Of a stretch of DNA of 64,000 bases, positions 50,201 through 59,970 are shown in pieces. The notes under the pieces are model-generated. The model did no database searches, was not told the DNA's origin, and worked only from the letters and a program-made list of their open reading frames with translations. Each line of letters begins with the position of its first letter. The first letter of the stretch is position 1. Made by a program: the position numbers and the translations under genes. The DNA comes from Schistosoma haematobium. Lineage: Eukaryota; Platyhelminthes; Trematoda; Strigeidida; Schistosomatidae. Location of the stretch: the NCBI RefSeq assembly GCF_000699445.3, contig NC_067197.1:22303809-22367808 (forward strand), given 5' to 3'.

Positions 50201-53200
50201 TACATTTTACTAAAGCTAATTACTATCAATGAATTCATTTTGTATACTGGATATTCAAAGTGATTTTTTTCTCGTTCAAAGTAATTACGTTAATATATAC
50301 GTGATCACAAATTACATCCCATAATTAAAAATCCCTATAATTGATCATACAAACTATTTCGATAAAATAAGTCGATATTATCATTCTATTATGCTCGAAT
50401 AAGTTGTATAAAACCTAATGATACTACTCACACTTAAAAATAATAAACAAAATTTGTATTTAAAATCTAGTGGTTGAAAGGGAATTATTTTAGTAAATAC
50501 GAAACCACAGCTCAACTATATTCAAACAAAAGATAAATGACACCTCCTAGAATTAGTTAGTTGAAATAAGTTGAGACGGGATGTGAATCATAAGTATTGC
50601 TACAATGAATCTACTGATAAAGTACAAGCTGAAAACAATATATTGGCTTGACAATGACACCCTCCATGAAGTACTATATTTATTAAAATACTGAGTTTGC
50701 TAGACTTATAAAGATACCCTGTTTGATTTAATATCCATAATAATCGAAATCTTTCGAATGTATTCACATAAATTATAATATCGTAATTCATATTGTTTGT
50801 GCAAACTAGAAAAATCGTTAGTTTAAAAGTTGAACTGACCCAGTACACTCGACAATGTAGTGCAGTAAAGTTTATGTAAAGATATTATTATGTTTTTGCA
50901 TAATAATAATAATAATAAGTGAAGGAACTTTTTCGAATTTAACAATGATTTTGTACATAAATACATTCCTTTTTAATTAGAAAAAGAATATACATTGGAA
51001 TTTTGTAAAATATTTCCCACTTAATAATTTCATGTTATATCATAATTTTGTTTCTCACTGTAACTGCAATTTATCGATTCAGTAATCTTGGCAAACATTA
51101 TGTGCGCTTTTTGTCGAATAATATCTCATTTATACAACTTCGACATAATTTCAATATTAATTCAATGTAAACTAAGTAAAGTCCCAATTTTATTGGCTGA
51201 TAAGTGATCAATTACCATTCATAATCATTTTATTGTATTATTAGTAGCCATTTAGTCGTTTTGTCTCATGATATCTAGTCATTTACAACCTCACTACTAT
51301 TTTTTTCAGAAGTAAACTAGCTTTGAACGATTGAGAGGTATCAATTCAGGTTATCAACTACACAGGCGAATGCAAATAATATACTTCTCTATTACGATAA
51401 CGATAACCAATTGACAAGATTATTGAATTATACTGTTAAATAATAGCAGAAATAAAACAGAGATGATAGTGGCCAGCAGTACAATCCAGGACGCGCATTT
51501 CGTATTGTTTCAGGCTTGAGATGGTGGAGAAGATTTGTAGCTCAGGTGGATGATTTTGGTGGAGTTTTGTTCTCTGAGCTGGATGGTTTGGTCGTGTCCT
51601 CTGTCTAAGATTTCTACATTTTCCCAATCGAATGAATGTCCGTAGTTATCCACGTGTATTGATATAAGTGAAGAGATATCATGGCGTTTGACTGCTAATT
51701 GATGTTCATGTAGGCGTAGGTGGAGGGGGCGTCCGCTTTGTCCGATGTAGTGTTTGTCGCAGTTGGTACAATTTATTTTGTAGATGATGTTTGATTTGTT
51801 TTCCTTTGTTATTTCATCTTTTGGTTTGCATAGGATTGATTGTAATGAATTTGTTGGTTTGTGTGCCACACCTATCCCGAAGGTTTTCAGCAGTCTCGTT
51901 GCGGTTTCTGATATTCCTTGTATGTACGGTAGGGTGATCCTTTTGTTGATTTTTGTGCTTGATTTGGGTTCTGATGCTGTGTGCCGTTGGTGCTTTTTGA
52001 TGAAGTTGATTGGGTAGCCGTTCTTTTGAAATATGTCCTTCAGGTATTTCTCTTCATTTTTTCGTGCTGCCAGTGTGCTGCAGTGTGTCCTCGCCTTCTT
52101 GAACAATGCGTGTACGCAGTTGATTTTGTGAGCTCTTGGGTTGTTGCTGTTGTAATTGAGGATTTGATCTGTATGGGTCGGTTTCCTATATACTTGAGTT
52201 TCCAGTTTTCCTGTATCGGTTCTAGTGATCAATATATCCAAGAATGCTAGTTGGTTGTTTGACTCCTGTTCCATTGTAAACTTGATGTCGTTGAAAACGT
52301 TGTTGATCAGTTTGTATGTGTTTTCCAGTTCATCCTTTTTGACGATGACAAAGGTGTCGTCTACGTAGCGAATCCAAACTTTTGGCTTGATCACTGGTAA
52401 TATCGTGGCTTCTAGTCTTTGCATCACTGCTTCTGCGATCAGTCCTGATATTGGTGATCCCATTGGTGTCCCTTTTGTTTGTTCGTAGATTTTGTTGTTG
52501 AATTGAAAATATGTTGTTAGGCATAAATCGATGAGCTCCAGTAGACTTTTAATTTGAAGTGTCGTGTATTTGGTGAGATTTGTGTCGTTGTTGAGTAGCA
52601 GGGATATAGTTTCTTTTGCTAGCTGTGGTTCAATTGAGGTGAACAGTGCTGTTACGTCGAAGGATATCATGAGTTCGTCGTTGTTGATTTGAATATCCTT
52701 AATTTGGTCCAGGAATTGTGTTGGGGATTTGATGGAGTGTTTGGCTGAATCTACTAGATGTCTCAGTATTCGTGAAATTTCTTTTGACAAATTGTATGTT
52801 GGCGTTCCGGGGAGTGCTACTATTGGACGTAGTGGAATGTTTGGTTTGTGTATTTTGGGTCTACCGTAGAATCGAGGGAGTACTGGTCCACTGGATTTCA
52901 TCCTCCATTGGTCTTGTTTTGTTATTTCTCCTGCTTTGACTAGCTTGTTTAAAGTCTTTGAGATTTGATTGTCTAATTTTTTGACGGGATTTGTGTCCAT
53001 CAGTTTGTATGTGCTCTTATCTTCGAGTAGTTCTTCGGCTTTGTTGATGTATTCTTCTTTGTCCATGATTACTGTGGTGCGTCCCTTGTCCGCTGGTATT
53101 ATGATAATATCTTTTCTATTTCTGAGTTCTTTCAAGGCCTTTTGTTCTTGTGGAGTCAGTTGGTTGTTTTTTTTCACCTGTTGAGTTATCGGTACTATAG

Positions 53201-54699
53201 TTTGCCTTATTTCCTGTTGTGTTTCTTCACTGATTCCGGAAGTTTTGAGTGATGACTCTAGTGCTGCGAAGAACTGTAGTTTTGAGGCGTCGCTTGTATT
53301 GTAGTTTAATCCTTTTTGGAGCAGGTGTTCTTCCGTATTTGTCAGTGGTTGTTTTGACAGATTGATCACGCAGTTGTTTGTGTTTTCTTCCATGGGTGGT
53401 TTTGAGATCTTGATTAGTTTTTTCTTTAAGGTGTTTCTTCTTTGTTCTCTATGTCGTTTGCATGATATCTCGATGGCTGTTGTCACGATTTCCAAATGTT
53501 CTGATGTGAGCATCCTTTGTAGCTTTATCTTTTGGTCTTCTATGACGTGTTGGTATTTGCAGATCCTGTAGTGTGCATCCGTTATCATTAGGTGTACCAT
53601 TTTTCTTCCACTTTGCTCGGCAATTCTCCATCCTAATGGGCAGTTGATTGGAGGTCTATATCTTACACTTGTTGGTAGAACATGCTGGCGAAGACACTCA
53701 TGGAGAAAATATAGTTGTTCTCGAGTGGAAGCCTGCCTTTTGGCGAAATTCTCCCATTTTCGAACAACGAGAAGCGTATTACGCTCATATGATTTTGAGA
53801 TGGTGGAGAAGATTTGTAGCTCAGGTGGATGATGACGACCAAACCATCCTGTTTCAGGCTTGTCAGCCAGATGTTTATGCATGTGATAGTTCAGGTTTGC
53901 TTCGGGACCCAAATGAGACGAAACACGCGTCCTGGATTCCACTGCTAGCTACCATCTAGCCTTGCCTATAATGTTTGTGACTTAAGGCAATATCGAAGCA
54001 ATCCACACAGGATGCATATATGCCAATAAGACTGATCAATTTCAGTCCTAAACATCGACAGGAAAATTCAAACAACCAATACAAAAATGAATTATTTATC
54101 ATTAATTTGCAATAAGTAATCAATATATTTATGAAAGAATTCTGATGTTGTTAACTGAAATGGAATAACCGGAAATGAACAGTTCTAATTAAATGTAGAA
54201 AATGTACAATCTTAGCCATATATACGTATATTATTACGCGAAATGTCATAATGTTTATAATTTGTTGTAAAACACAATAGGTGTATCATCGAATACAGAA
54301 TAAAATCTAAAATCATTCATAATGAAATTACAAATGAATATGATGAAGTTCACTAACAGTTTTAAATGTAAATAAACTCTAGTTTCAATGTATATGTGGC
54401 CAAAACTCACTTTATTAGCATGTCATTTATATTAAACAATGAATGATATGATTATGAGAAATAACTAACATGCACAAATAGGTATGTGTAAAGGAATATT
54501 TAAAACATAAAGAAGATTCGAAAAAAACTTTAACAACACTAATACTGTATGAATGAATAAAGAATATAAAGTATGTATACACAATGATCATGATAATCTA
54601 ACAATACGATAATGTATAAAACTTACTCAGTTTCTAATTCATCCACAACACAGTTATAACGATTGTTATTGTGTAAGCATAATTGAGTATACTGACGAA
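41094..54699 (-). CDS. Beta-arrestin, C-terminal 248 codons in five exons (gene continues beyond window)
   Basis: Joined exons 54699-54627, 48571-48425, 47047-46961, 44499-44242 and 41277-41094 (minus strand) keep one frame through every junction and end in TAA. Recognised as beta-arrestin by [55 protein letters not shown] and [14 protein letters not shown], all in family order. The tail has LIKLD, which fits the clathrin box, and [11 protein letters not shown], which fits the AP2-appendage motif DxxFxxFxxxR. So the protein should couple activated seven-transmembrane receptors to clathrin endocytosis, besides G-protein uncoupling. The segment between HPKP and LIKLD is long and rich in Asp, Ser and His, unlike the short vertebrate linker. 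Roughly the first 230 residues are not in view. Introns are 1.4-6.1 kb and hold family B copies and an intact PLE. Certain as an arrestin; no paralogue name can be given. Confidence 0.95.
42890..43075 (+). mobile_element. Family B 3' part in the last arrestin intron
   Basis: Starts at the B-box region (GGGTTCAAGTCCC), then hammerhead core CTGAGGA at 42,970-42,976 with GAA changed to GGA, then tail. Antisense to the host gene. Confidence 0.7.
43600..43740 (+). mobile_element. Family B 3' end in the last arrestin intron
   Basis: Begins within the hammerhead (CAATAGGACGAAACGGCC) and runs to the outer end AATACCCCTTCTCAG. Well conserved but lacks half the ribozyme. Confidence 0.75.
44242..44499 (-). 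CDS. Beta-arrestin exon, VELPFTL strand and extended tail
   Basis: 258 bp; acceptor GTTTTTCTTAG, donor GTGAGT. Begins [15 protein letters not shown], the last beta strand, then a linker of about 55 residues with acidic runs (DDDND), His and Ser-rich parts (possible phosphorylation region), ending with DDLIKLDDG, the clathrin-box-like motif. Confidence 0.95.
44562..45050 (-). mobile_element. Family B element with full inverted termini, in arrestin intron
   Basis: Outer end ATCAGAAGGGGTTTTTGTGG and antisense tail, tRNA-like body complement (B box near 44,705), GTGTTAATGTCTAACTTCAAC, and the upstream segment complement ending CCTCTTGAAGCCAGTCACTA. From about 44,947 comes the sense 3' end, GTCCCATAATAGGACGAAAC to the tail. 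The body is of the same subfamily as the 47.2-kb copy (shared CGGCCGCTCAGTGG and GGTGGAATTGTCGCTC), in opposite orientation. Confidence 0.8.
45051..46960. other. Arrestin intron, AT-rich
   Basis: No coding frame. A very degraded family A remnant (GATGGGTCCCAGATAAAACG ... CCACTATCTATC) lies at 46,290-46,450. A CATA-type microsatellite follows at 46,733-46,763. Confidence 0.4.
46733..46763. repeat. (ACAT)n microsatellite
   Basis: About seven tandem ACAT units inside an arrestin intron. Confidence 0.9.
46961..47047 (-). CDS. Beta-arrestin exon, [16 protein letters not shown]
   Basis: 87 bp, exactly 29 codons. Acceptor TATATTAACAG, donor GTGAGA. Too short for ordinary ORF calling; found by looking for the expected LGIIVxYKVKVKL strand. 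Both junction codons (AT+T and AG+T) complete correctly with the neighbouring exons. Confidence 0.9.
47225..47565 (+). mobile_element. Family B copy, sense only, in arrestin intron
   Basis: Upstream segment CTGGCTTCAAGAGGTATTTCC, GAAGTTAGACATTAACACC, tRNA-like body with B box near 47,425 and hammerhead with core CTGAGGA at 47,464-47,470, then tail. GAA is disrupted (GAGAA) and stem III mutated (GGTTTTC), so no cleavage expected. Antisense relative to the host gene. Confidence 0.8.
47835..47915 (+). mobile_element. RTE 3' end fragment
   Basis: Ends GGGTAACAGGCTTAAACAAGCAAGTAAATAAGTAAG, resembling the 3' end and GTAA tail of the RTE copies at 22.3 and 59.1 kb. Heavily 5'-truncated. Confidence 0.6.
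48425..48571 (-). CDS. Beta-arrestin exon, core C-domain signature
   Basis: 147 bp, preceded by TTGGTTGATAG and followed by GTAAGT. Encodes [15 protein letters not shown] and [19 protein letters not shown], the most conserved stretch of arrestins (the lariat-loop region of the C-domain). Confidence 0.95.
48572..51430. other. Arrestin intron, left part, AT-rich
   Basis: No coding frame, RNA gene or recognisable repeat was seen between the exon at 48,571 and the Penelope-like element. Confidence 0.4.
51510..53882 (-). CDS. Penelope-like reverse transcriptase / GIY-YIG endonuclease, intact frame
   Basis: 790 codons from the first ATG (53,882). The frame is open a further 20 codons upstream, through the antisense hammerhead, but without ATG. 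Counting from the open-frame start at 53,942, PLE hallmarks in order are: IIPADKG at 281-287, [11 protein letters not shown] at 357-367, motif [12 protein letters not shown] at 426-436, motif [11 protein letters not shown] at 491-500, motif C RYVDD at 525-529. The C-terminal GIY-YIG part is [10 protein letters not shown] to [17 protein letters not shown] at 719-747, with the paired cysteines. All catalytic Asp residues of the transcriptase are present and there is no internal stop. Known for the family: the protein nicks target DNA and copies RNA from the 3' end. The final codons lie in the 38-bp terminal repeat, read in a different frame from the same repeat near the N terminus. It may be an active or recently active copy. 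Confidence 0.93.
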   Translation of the reverse strand: MHKHLADKPETGWFGRHHPPELQIFSTISKSYERNTLLVVRKWENFAKRQASTREQLYFLHECLRQHVLPTSVRYRPPINCPLGWRIAEQSGRKMVHLMITDAHYRICKYQHVIEDQKIKLQRMLTSEHLEIVTTAIEISCKRHREQRRNTLKKKLIKISKPPMEENTNNCVINLSKQPLTNTEEHLLQKGLNYNTSDASKLQFFAALESSLKTSGISEETQQEIRQTIVPITQQVKKNNQLTPQEQKALKELRNRKDIIIIPADKGRTTVIMDKEEYINKAEELLEDKSTYKLMDTNPVKKLDNQISKTLNKLVKAGEITKQDQWRMKSSGPVLPRFYGRPKIHKPNIPLRPIVALPGTPTYNLSKEISRILRHLVDSAKHSIKSPTQFLDQIKDIQINNDELMISFDVTALFTSIEPQLAKETISLLLNNDTNLTKYTTLQIKSLLELIDLCLTTYFQFNNKIYEQTKGTPMGSPISGLIAEAVMQRLEATILPVIKPKVWIRYVDDTFVIVKKDELENTYKLINNVFNDIKFTMEQESNNQLAFLDILITRTDTGKLETQVYRKPTHTDQILNYNSNNPRAHKINCVHALFKKARTHCSTLAARKNEEKYLKDIFQKNGYPINFIKKHQRHTASEPKSSTKINKRITLPYIQGISETATRLLKTFGIGVAHKPTNSLQSILCKPKDEITKENKSNIIYKINCTNCDKHYIGQSGRPLHLRLHEHQLAVKRHDISSLISIHVDNYGHSFDWENVEILDRGHDQTIQLREQNSTKIIHLSYKSSPPSQA
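53905..54090 (+). other. PLE 5' terminus carrying a hammerhead 3' half (opposite strand to the ORF)
   Basis: Plus strand: GACCCAAATGAGACGAAACACGCGTCCTGGATTCCACTGC, here split: stem II is degraded, GAAAC and the GTC triplet (ending at 53,931) are kept, and the CUGANGA core is replaced (GCTTCGG). It is followed by the family A tail: TTGTGACTTAAGGCAATATC ... TCCACACAGGATGCAT ... CAATTTCAGTCC. The same sequence in the same orientation relative to the 3' end begins the small family A elements. Confidence 0.75.
54627..54699 (-). CDS. Beta-arrestin exon, RQYTQLCL segment
   Basis: 73 bp. Acceptor ...CTCTACGTAG before TTCGTCAG; donor GTAAGT after ACTGA. The exon starts with the last two bases of a Val-type codon (xTT) and ends with two bases of the next codon, completed by T of the following exon to give Asp. 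It encodes the start of the C-domain. Confidence 0.9.
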
Positions 54700-56439
54700 C
54701 TACGTAGAGGAGTATAATATGACGAGGCATAGCAGATACATAACATATATGTATATATAGAAAGATTGTGCAAATTTATCATAAAATCACCCAGTGAACA
54801 ACATCCAACAGAGATTATATGTGTAAGTAATTGTACATGCCATTAGCATTTTATTATCATCATCATCAAACGGTAGAAATAATCAAAAACAGTAGTAGAT
54901 TAAAGTGAGTTTGAACCAATGGACGAACGAACGAACGAACGAGTAGGTGAATCAATAAACCAGGTCAACGAGAATAATTGTAGCCAAAAAATTATTGTAA
55001 ATAAATGCATGCATTGTGAAAGAAGAATAAAAATGATAAATAAAACTGGATAAAATAAAATTATATAAGGGTTATAAGAAAAATATGCACATACACATAT
55101 ATAAAAGCATAATTCTAAAATAATGAAAATATTCATTATCAACATTTTGTATTTATTTTTGGATATTACTAATATGGAATTATTGTAAGAGTTTATAAAT
55201 CAACTCAGTTTATTACATTAAGATTAATTGAGTCAATCACAAAAAATCATAGTTTATTTGACATATGAAAGAGAAGACGATAATATGTAAGTCAACACTT
55301 GTACTGAACTATTTTGTTTGACGCCCAATTTGAAAGAGTATATTTTTATTTAGTTAAGTTATTCCGGTTTCGGTAAACTTACTTTTGAAAAATATGTGTT
55401 TATTATTAATAACTTAAAATCGTTATAAGATATCAACAACATTGGAGTCAATTATGAGAAGACTGTAAACAGCTAGTAGGTATAGAAAAAAGTCGTAGTT
55501 CATTGTAACGCTACCCAGGTATTAATTAACAAAATTTTTGATTCTTTGTAAATGATTAGTATAACTAGAATGAACTTCCATTGAACCAATTTATGAAGCA
55601 TATGTAGACTATAGAAATGATTATTTGTTCAATAAAGTTCGAAATCAATAACTGCATTGTGTTATTTGATATACAAAGGCATTTTAGTCAGTGAATTGGA
55701 TTTTCTACTCATTTATTCGTACAATAAGCGGATTGATTAGCACTTGCGAAAATCACGGTTTTACAAGTGCTGCTGTAATAAAATTGGATTCTCAGATTAA
55801 AAAAGATTTGCTAATGTTAAGGTTGAAAAATTTCGTAAAATTATCACCTAGTAACAAAGTAATAATCTTATTTAAAAGTGATTAGTCAAATGGTATAGAA
55901 ACATATTTATAAAAACAAGTATCATATAAACATACGTTTCGTGTAATCAATTGTCATTTCTAATTGTTTTATCTGAGTCTGCTTTCAACTTTGCCTTAAT
56001 ACTTTACGTATTTTTCTAATTTAACCTAGGTGTAATGTGTGGGAAATTCAAGCTGATAATAGGAACAGTAAGTTTTCATTAGTTTAATCCTAATATAGAA
56101 ATGACGAAGAGCTTAAATGGTAGACGAGTGAAATTCTACATTACCATAGTTCATGAAATAAGCTTACATGTAATATTAAATTTTATACTTACAAAAACAA
56201 CCGCAAATAATTTATTGTAGTTTATATACATGTCTTGAAAAGTATACCGAGATGAGGTGATATCTGAGAACCCAAAATGTCAAAGTGATGAAAATCTCAC
56301 ACATGTCATAAGTTATTAAGGGAGATATACTAATGGTGATTCGGTACGAAATTTTGGATTTCAACCGTGTCTGCATCTTATTACGTGGAAGTATATGGTC
56401 TTGCATGCCACCCTTATGAACTCTCAGAAAATTAACGTC
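54700..56439. other. Arrestin upstream intron, AT-rich
   Basis: No further arrestin exon could be recognised on the minus strand. A (CGAA)n-like tract lies near 54,925-54,942. Confidence 0.4.
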
Positions 56440-56450
56440 AGTATAAATGC

Positions 56451-59112
56451 CTCGTTCAAAACAAAGAAAGAGGGTATTTCAATGAACATCATCCAATGCT
56501 ATGCGCCTACCAACGACTACAGAGAAGACGCTCAAGATCAATTCTACAATAGACTGCAGTCAATCGTCGAGAAGTGCCCAAAAAAGGACCTGACCATTCT
56601 GATGGGAGATTTCAACGCCAAGGTTGGAACGGACAACACTGGATATGAAGACATCATGGGACGAGACGGACTGGGAGAAAGAAACGAAAATGGTGAGAGA
56701 TTTGCAAATCTATGCGCCTTCAATAAACTGGTCATAGGCGGCACCATATTCCCACATAAACACATACACAAAACCACATGGACTTCACCGGATCACTATA
56801 CACAAAACCAAATCGACCATATTTGCATCAACAAAACGTTCAGGAGGACTATAGAGGACGTGAGAACCAAGAGAGGAGCTGATATAGCATCAGATCATCA
56901 CTTGCTGATCGCCAAGATGAAATTGAAACTCAAGAAGCACTGGACAATGGGGCGGACAATATCACAAAAGTCCAATACGGCCTTTCTTAAGGATACTAAC
57001 AAACTCAACAAATTCAAGATAGACCTCAGCAACAAGTTCCAGGCCTTTCATGATCTACTCAATGGAGAAGGAACTACTGTGGAGAGCAACTGGAAGGGGA
57101 TCAAAGAGGCAATCACTTCAACATGTCATGAGGTCCTGGGTCACAAGAAGCACCATCACAAAGAATGGATTACTGTTGATACACTGGATAAGATTCAAGA
57201 AAGGAGGAACAAGAAGGCAGCAATCAATACCAGTCGAACAAGAGCAGAAAAAGCCAAGGCATAAGTTGAATACACAGAAATAAACAAACAAGTGAAGCGG
57301 AGCATCCGAACCGACAAACGTAAATATGTAGAAGATTTAGCAACGACGGCGGAAAAGGCTGCAAGAGAAGGAAACATGAGACAATTTTATGACACGACAA
57401 AGAAACTCTCTGGAAATCGCCGCAAACCAGAACGACCAGTGAAAAGCAAGGAAGGCGAGGTAATCACCAACATTGAAGAGCAACAAAACAGGTGGGTAGA
57501 ACACTTCAAAGAACTCTTGAATCGACCAGCTCCACTGAACCCACCTAACATCGAAGCAGCACCCACGGACCTCCCAATCGATGTTGGCCCACCAACAATT
57601 GAAGAGATCAACATGGCCATCAGACAAATCAAGAGTGGAAAAGCAGCAGGACCGGACAACATCCCAGCAGAGGCACTAAAAGCAGACGTAGCGGCAACTG
57701 CAAGGATACTCCACATTCTCTTCAATAAGATTTGGGATGAGGAACAAGTACCAACAGACTGGAAAGAAGGACTTCTGATCAAAATACCGAAGAAAGGCGA
57801 TCTCAGCAACTGTGATAACTACAGGGATATCACTCTTCTCTCAATACCGGGAAAAGTCTTCAACAGGGTATTGTTAAATAGAATGAAGGACTGCGTAGAC
57901 GCCCAACTTCGTGACCAACAGGTTGGATTCCGTAAGGATAGATAGTGTACAGACCAAATCGCAACTCTACGGATCATTGTGGAACAATCAATTGAATGGA
58001 ATTCATCACTCTACATCAACTTCATTGACTACGAAAAGGCATTTGATAGCGTGGACAGAACAACACTATGGAAACTTCTTCGACACTACGGTGTGCCTCA
58101 GAAGATAGTCAATATCATACGGAATTCCTATGATGGATTAAACTGCAAAATTGTGCATGGAGGATAGTTGACAAACTCGTTCGAGGTAAAGACCGGTGTC
58201 AGGCAAGGTTGCTTACTCTCACCCTTTCTCTTTCTCCTGGTGATCGACTGGATCATGAAGACGTCAACATCTGAAGGGAAGCGCGGGATACAATGGACAT
58301 CTAGGATGCAGTTGGACGATCTGGACTTCGCAGATGATCTGGCCCTTCTATCCCAAACGCAACAACAGATGCAGGAGGAGACGAACAGTGTGGCAGCAGC
58401 CTCAGCAGCAGTAGGTCTCAATATACACAAAGGGAAAAGTAGGATTCTCCGATACAACACAGAATGCACCAATCCAATCACAATTGACGGAGAAGATTTG
58501 GAAGATGTAAAAACCTTTACGTATTTGGGCAGCATCATTGATGAACAGGGTGGATCTGATGCGGATGTGAAAGCGCGGATCGGCAAAGCAAGAACAGGAT
58601 ATTTACAACTGAAGAGCATCTGGAACTCAAGACAATTGGCAACCAACACCAAGGCCAGGATTTTCAATACAAATGTCAAGACAGTTCTACTGTATGGGGC
58701 AGAAACCTGGAGAACTACGAAAGCCATCATCCAGAAAATACAGGTGTTTATTGACAGTTGTCTACGCAAAATACTTCAGATCCGTTGGCCGGACACTATT
58801 AACAACAACCCACTGTTGGAGAGAACAAACCAGATCCCAGCGGAGGAAGAAATCAGGAAGAAGCGCTGGAAGTGGATAGGACACACATTGAGGAAAGCAC
58901 CCAACTGCGTCACAAGACAAGCCCTCACATGGAATCCTGAAGGCCAAAGGAAAAGAGGAAGACCAAAGAACACATTACGCCGAGAAATGGAAATAGACAT
59001 GAGAAAAATGAACAAGAATTGGATGGAACTAGAAAAGAAGGCCCAGGACAGAGTGGGTTGGAGAATGCTGGTCAGCGGCCTATGCTCCATTGGGAGTAAC
59101 AGGCGTAAGTAA
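56451..59112 (+). pseudogene. RTE endonuclease (partial) and reverse transcriptase, three in-frame stops
   Basis: One frame runs throughout. Endonuclease from CYAPTNDY through MGDFNAKVG, QIDHICI and SDHHLL; reverse transcriptase with [39 protein letters not shown] and an intact FADDLALL box; then a C-terminal segment with [14 protein letters not shown]. Stops: TAA 57,262-57,264, TAG 57,943-57,945, TAG 58,165-58,167, at the same positions as in the 19-kb copy. Contexts KAKA-stop-VEY, FRKDR-stop-CTDQ and HGG-stop-LTNSF look like C-to-T changes of Gln/Ser codons. From 58,168 to 59,112 the frame is intact. Cannot make a functional protein without readthrough. Confidence 0.92.
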
Positions 59113-59127
59113 GTAAGTAGGTAAGTA
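56451..59127 (+). mobile_element. RTE-clade retrotransposon, 5'-truncated, with target duplication
   Basis: AGTATAAATGC occurs at 56,440-56,450 and 59,128-59,138, an 11-bp target duplication. The element starts inside the endonuclease (equivalent of ASFKTK) and ends AACAGGCGTAAGTAAGTAAG. The clean truncation and duplication indicate target-primed insertion. The Met at 56,395 belongs to the flank. It lies antisense, upstream of the visible arrestin exons. Confidence 0.93.
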
Positions 59128-59138
59128 AGTATAAATGC

Positions 59139-59925
59139 AAAGGATGAAAAATCTCTCGGATAAATAAAGGTTAATTAGTCATGTTATGAACGGTGTGCTG
59201 TTAAACAAGTAGAATTTATTGACAAGAATGTGCACTTTTGAATTGCCGAGTAACATACTTCATATATTTTGGTAGTCCCCTCTCGTTATATTGAAAGCCA
59301 GTGTGATTGAGATGCTGTAATACATGCTATCATCGGTAATAACAATGAATTTCACAGTCATGTAAGCGAGGTGATTCGGAATTAACTTGTTCTCGCTAAA
59401 TGTAACTAGTTATTGACCAATACAAATATATATACATAAAGGGTAAGTGATCAATTAGGATTCTTGATATCGTTATGGTTGTGCCACTGTACTAATCTGT
59501 GATATTTATGTTATAAACTGCCAAGATGGCCTTTAGTGTTCCCTTATAACCAGCCTAAAAGTGAATTATCCTGTTGTAAAATCTAATTATGAATTTACTG
59601 GTTGATGCTGTTAGTAGTTATACGTTTGTTTTGATAGCTAATGAATCAATATCTACGACAACATCGCAAAAGGAACATCAAACCAACTAAGACTCAGATT
59701 TTAAACGGTACTGGGACGACTGCAGCAAGTTTTGAGTTTATATAGGTTAGTGTTCTCTGATTCGCGAAGAGGATTGTAAATTTATTAAACCGGAATTCAC
59801 AAAACTGAACGAAACATTTTAAATCTTGGCTGCGTTTACTATCTCATTAATATTCATGCCTGATAACGGGTGACATATTAAAAGATAGCTATATAATTAG
59901 CAGAAAGTAAAATTTAGAACAACAT
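59139..59925. other. AT-rich spacer
   Basis: Nothing supported. Confidence 0.35.
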
Positions 59926-59970
59926 ATATAGGCGAACAATATTGTTTTCGATTAGATCCTCATCAGGCTT
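59926..59970 (-). ncRNA. Hammerhead motif downstream of a PLE, third type
   Basis: Minus strand: core CTGATGA (complement of 59,960-59,966), then GAA (59,947-59,949). A perfect palindromic stem III AACAAT/ATTGTT (59,935-59,946) follows, with C at 59,934 as the cleavage position. Stem II (GGATCTAATC) is short and imperfect, three pairs if one G is bulged. Stem I has GC/GC next to the core and an ATATAT pairing further out. It lies about 0.4 kb 3' of the GIY-YIG fragment on the same strand. Hammerheads in PLE non-coding ends are known for the group, which supports the call. Confidence 0.6.

Larger units (their letters stand above)
51460..54090 (-). mobile_element. Penelope-like element with uninterrupted ORF and family A termini
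   Basis: Transcribed on the minus strand, the same strand as the host arrestin gene, inside its 6.1-kb intron. Its 5' end (54,090 down to about 53,905) is the complement of the family A tail and of a hammerhead 3' half. Its 3' end (51,512 down to 51,460) is a sense family A hammerhead 3' half (ATGCGCGTCCTGGATT, then CTGCTGGCCACTATC). So the termini are inverted. In addition an exact 38-bp direct repeat lies at 51,516-51,553 and 53,795-53,832. TGAATTAT at 51,424 and 54,088 is a weak candidate for a target duplication. Confidence 0.85.

Noticed and set aside
53883..53942. Upstream extension of the PLE ORF as coding
   Set aside because: The frame is open but begins with GTG and runs through the antisense hammerhead; the first ATG is at 53,882.
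56395..56450. Start codon at 56,395 as the real start of the RTE protein
   Set aside because: It lies outside the element, upstream of the target duplication; the frame is a chance fusion with the flank.
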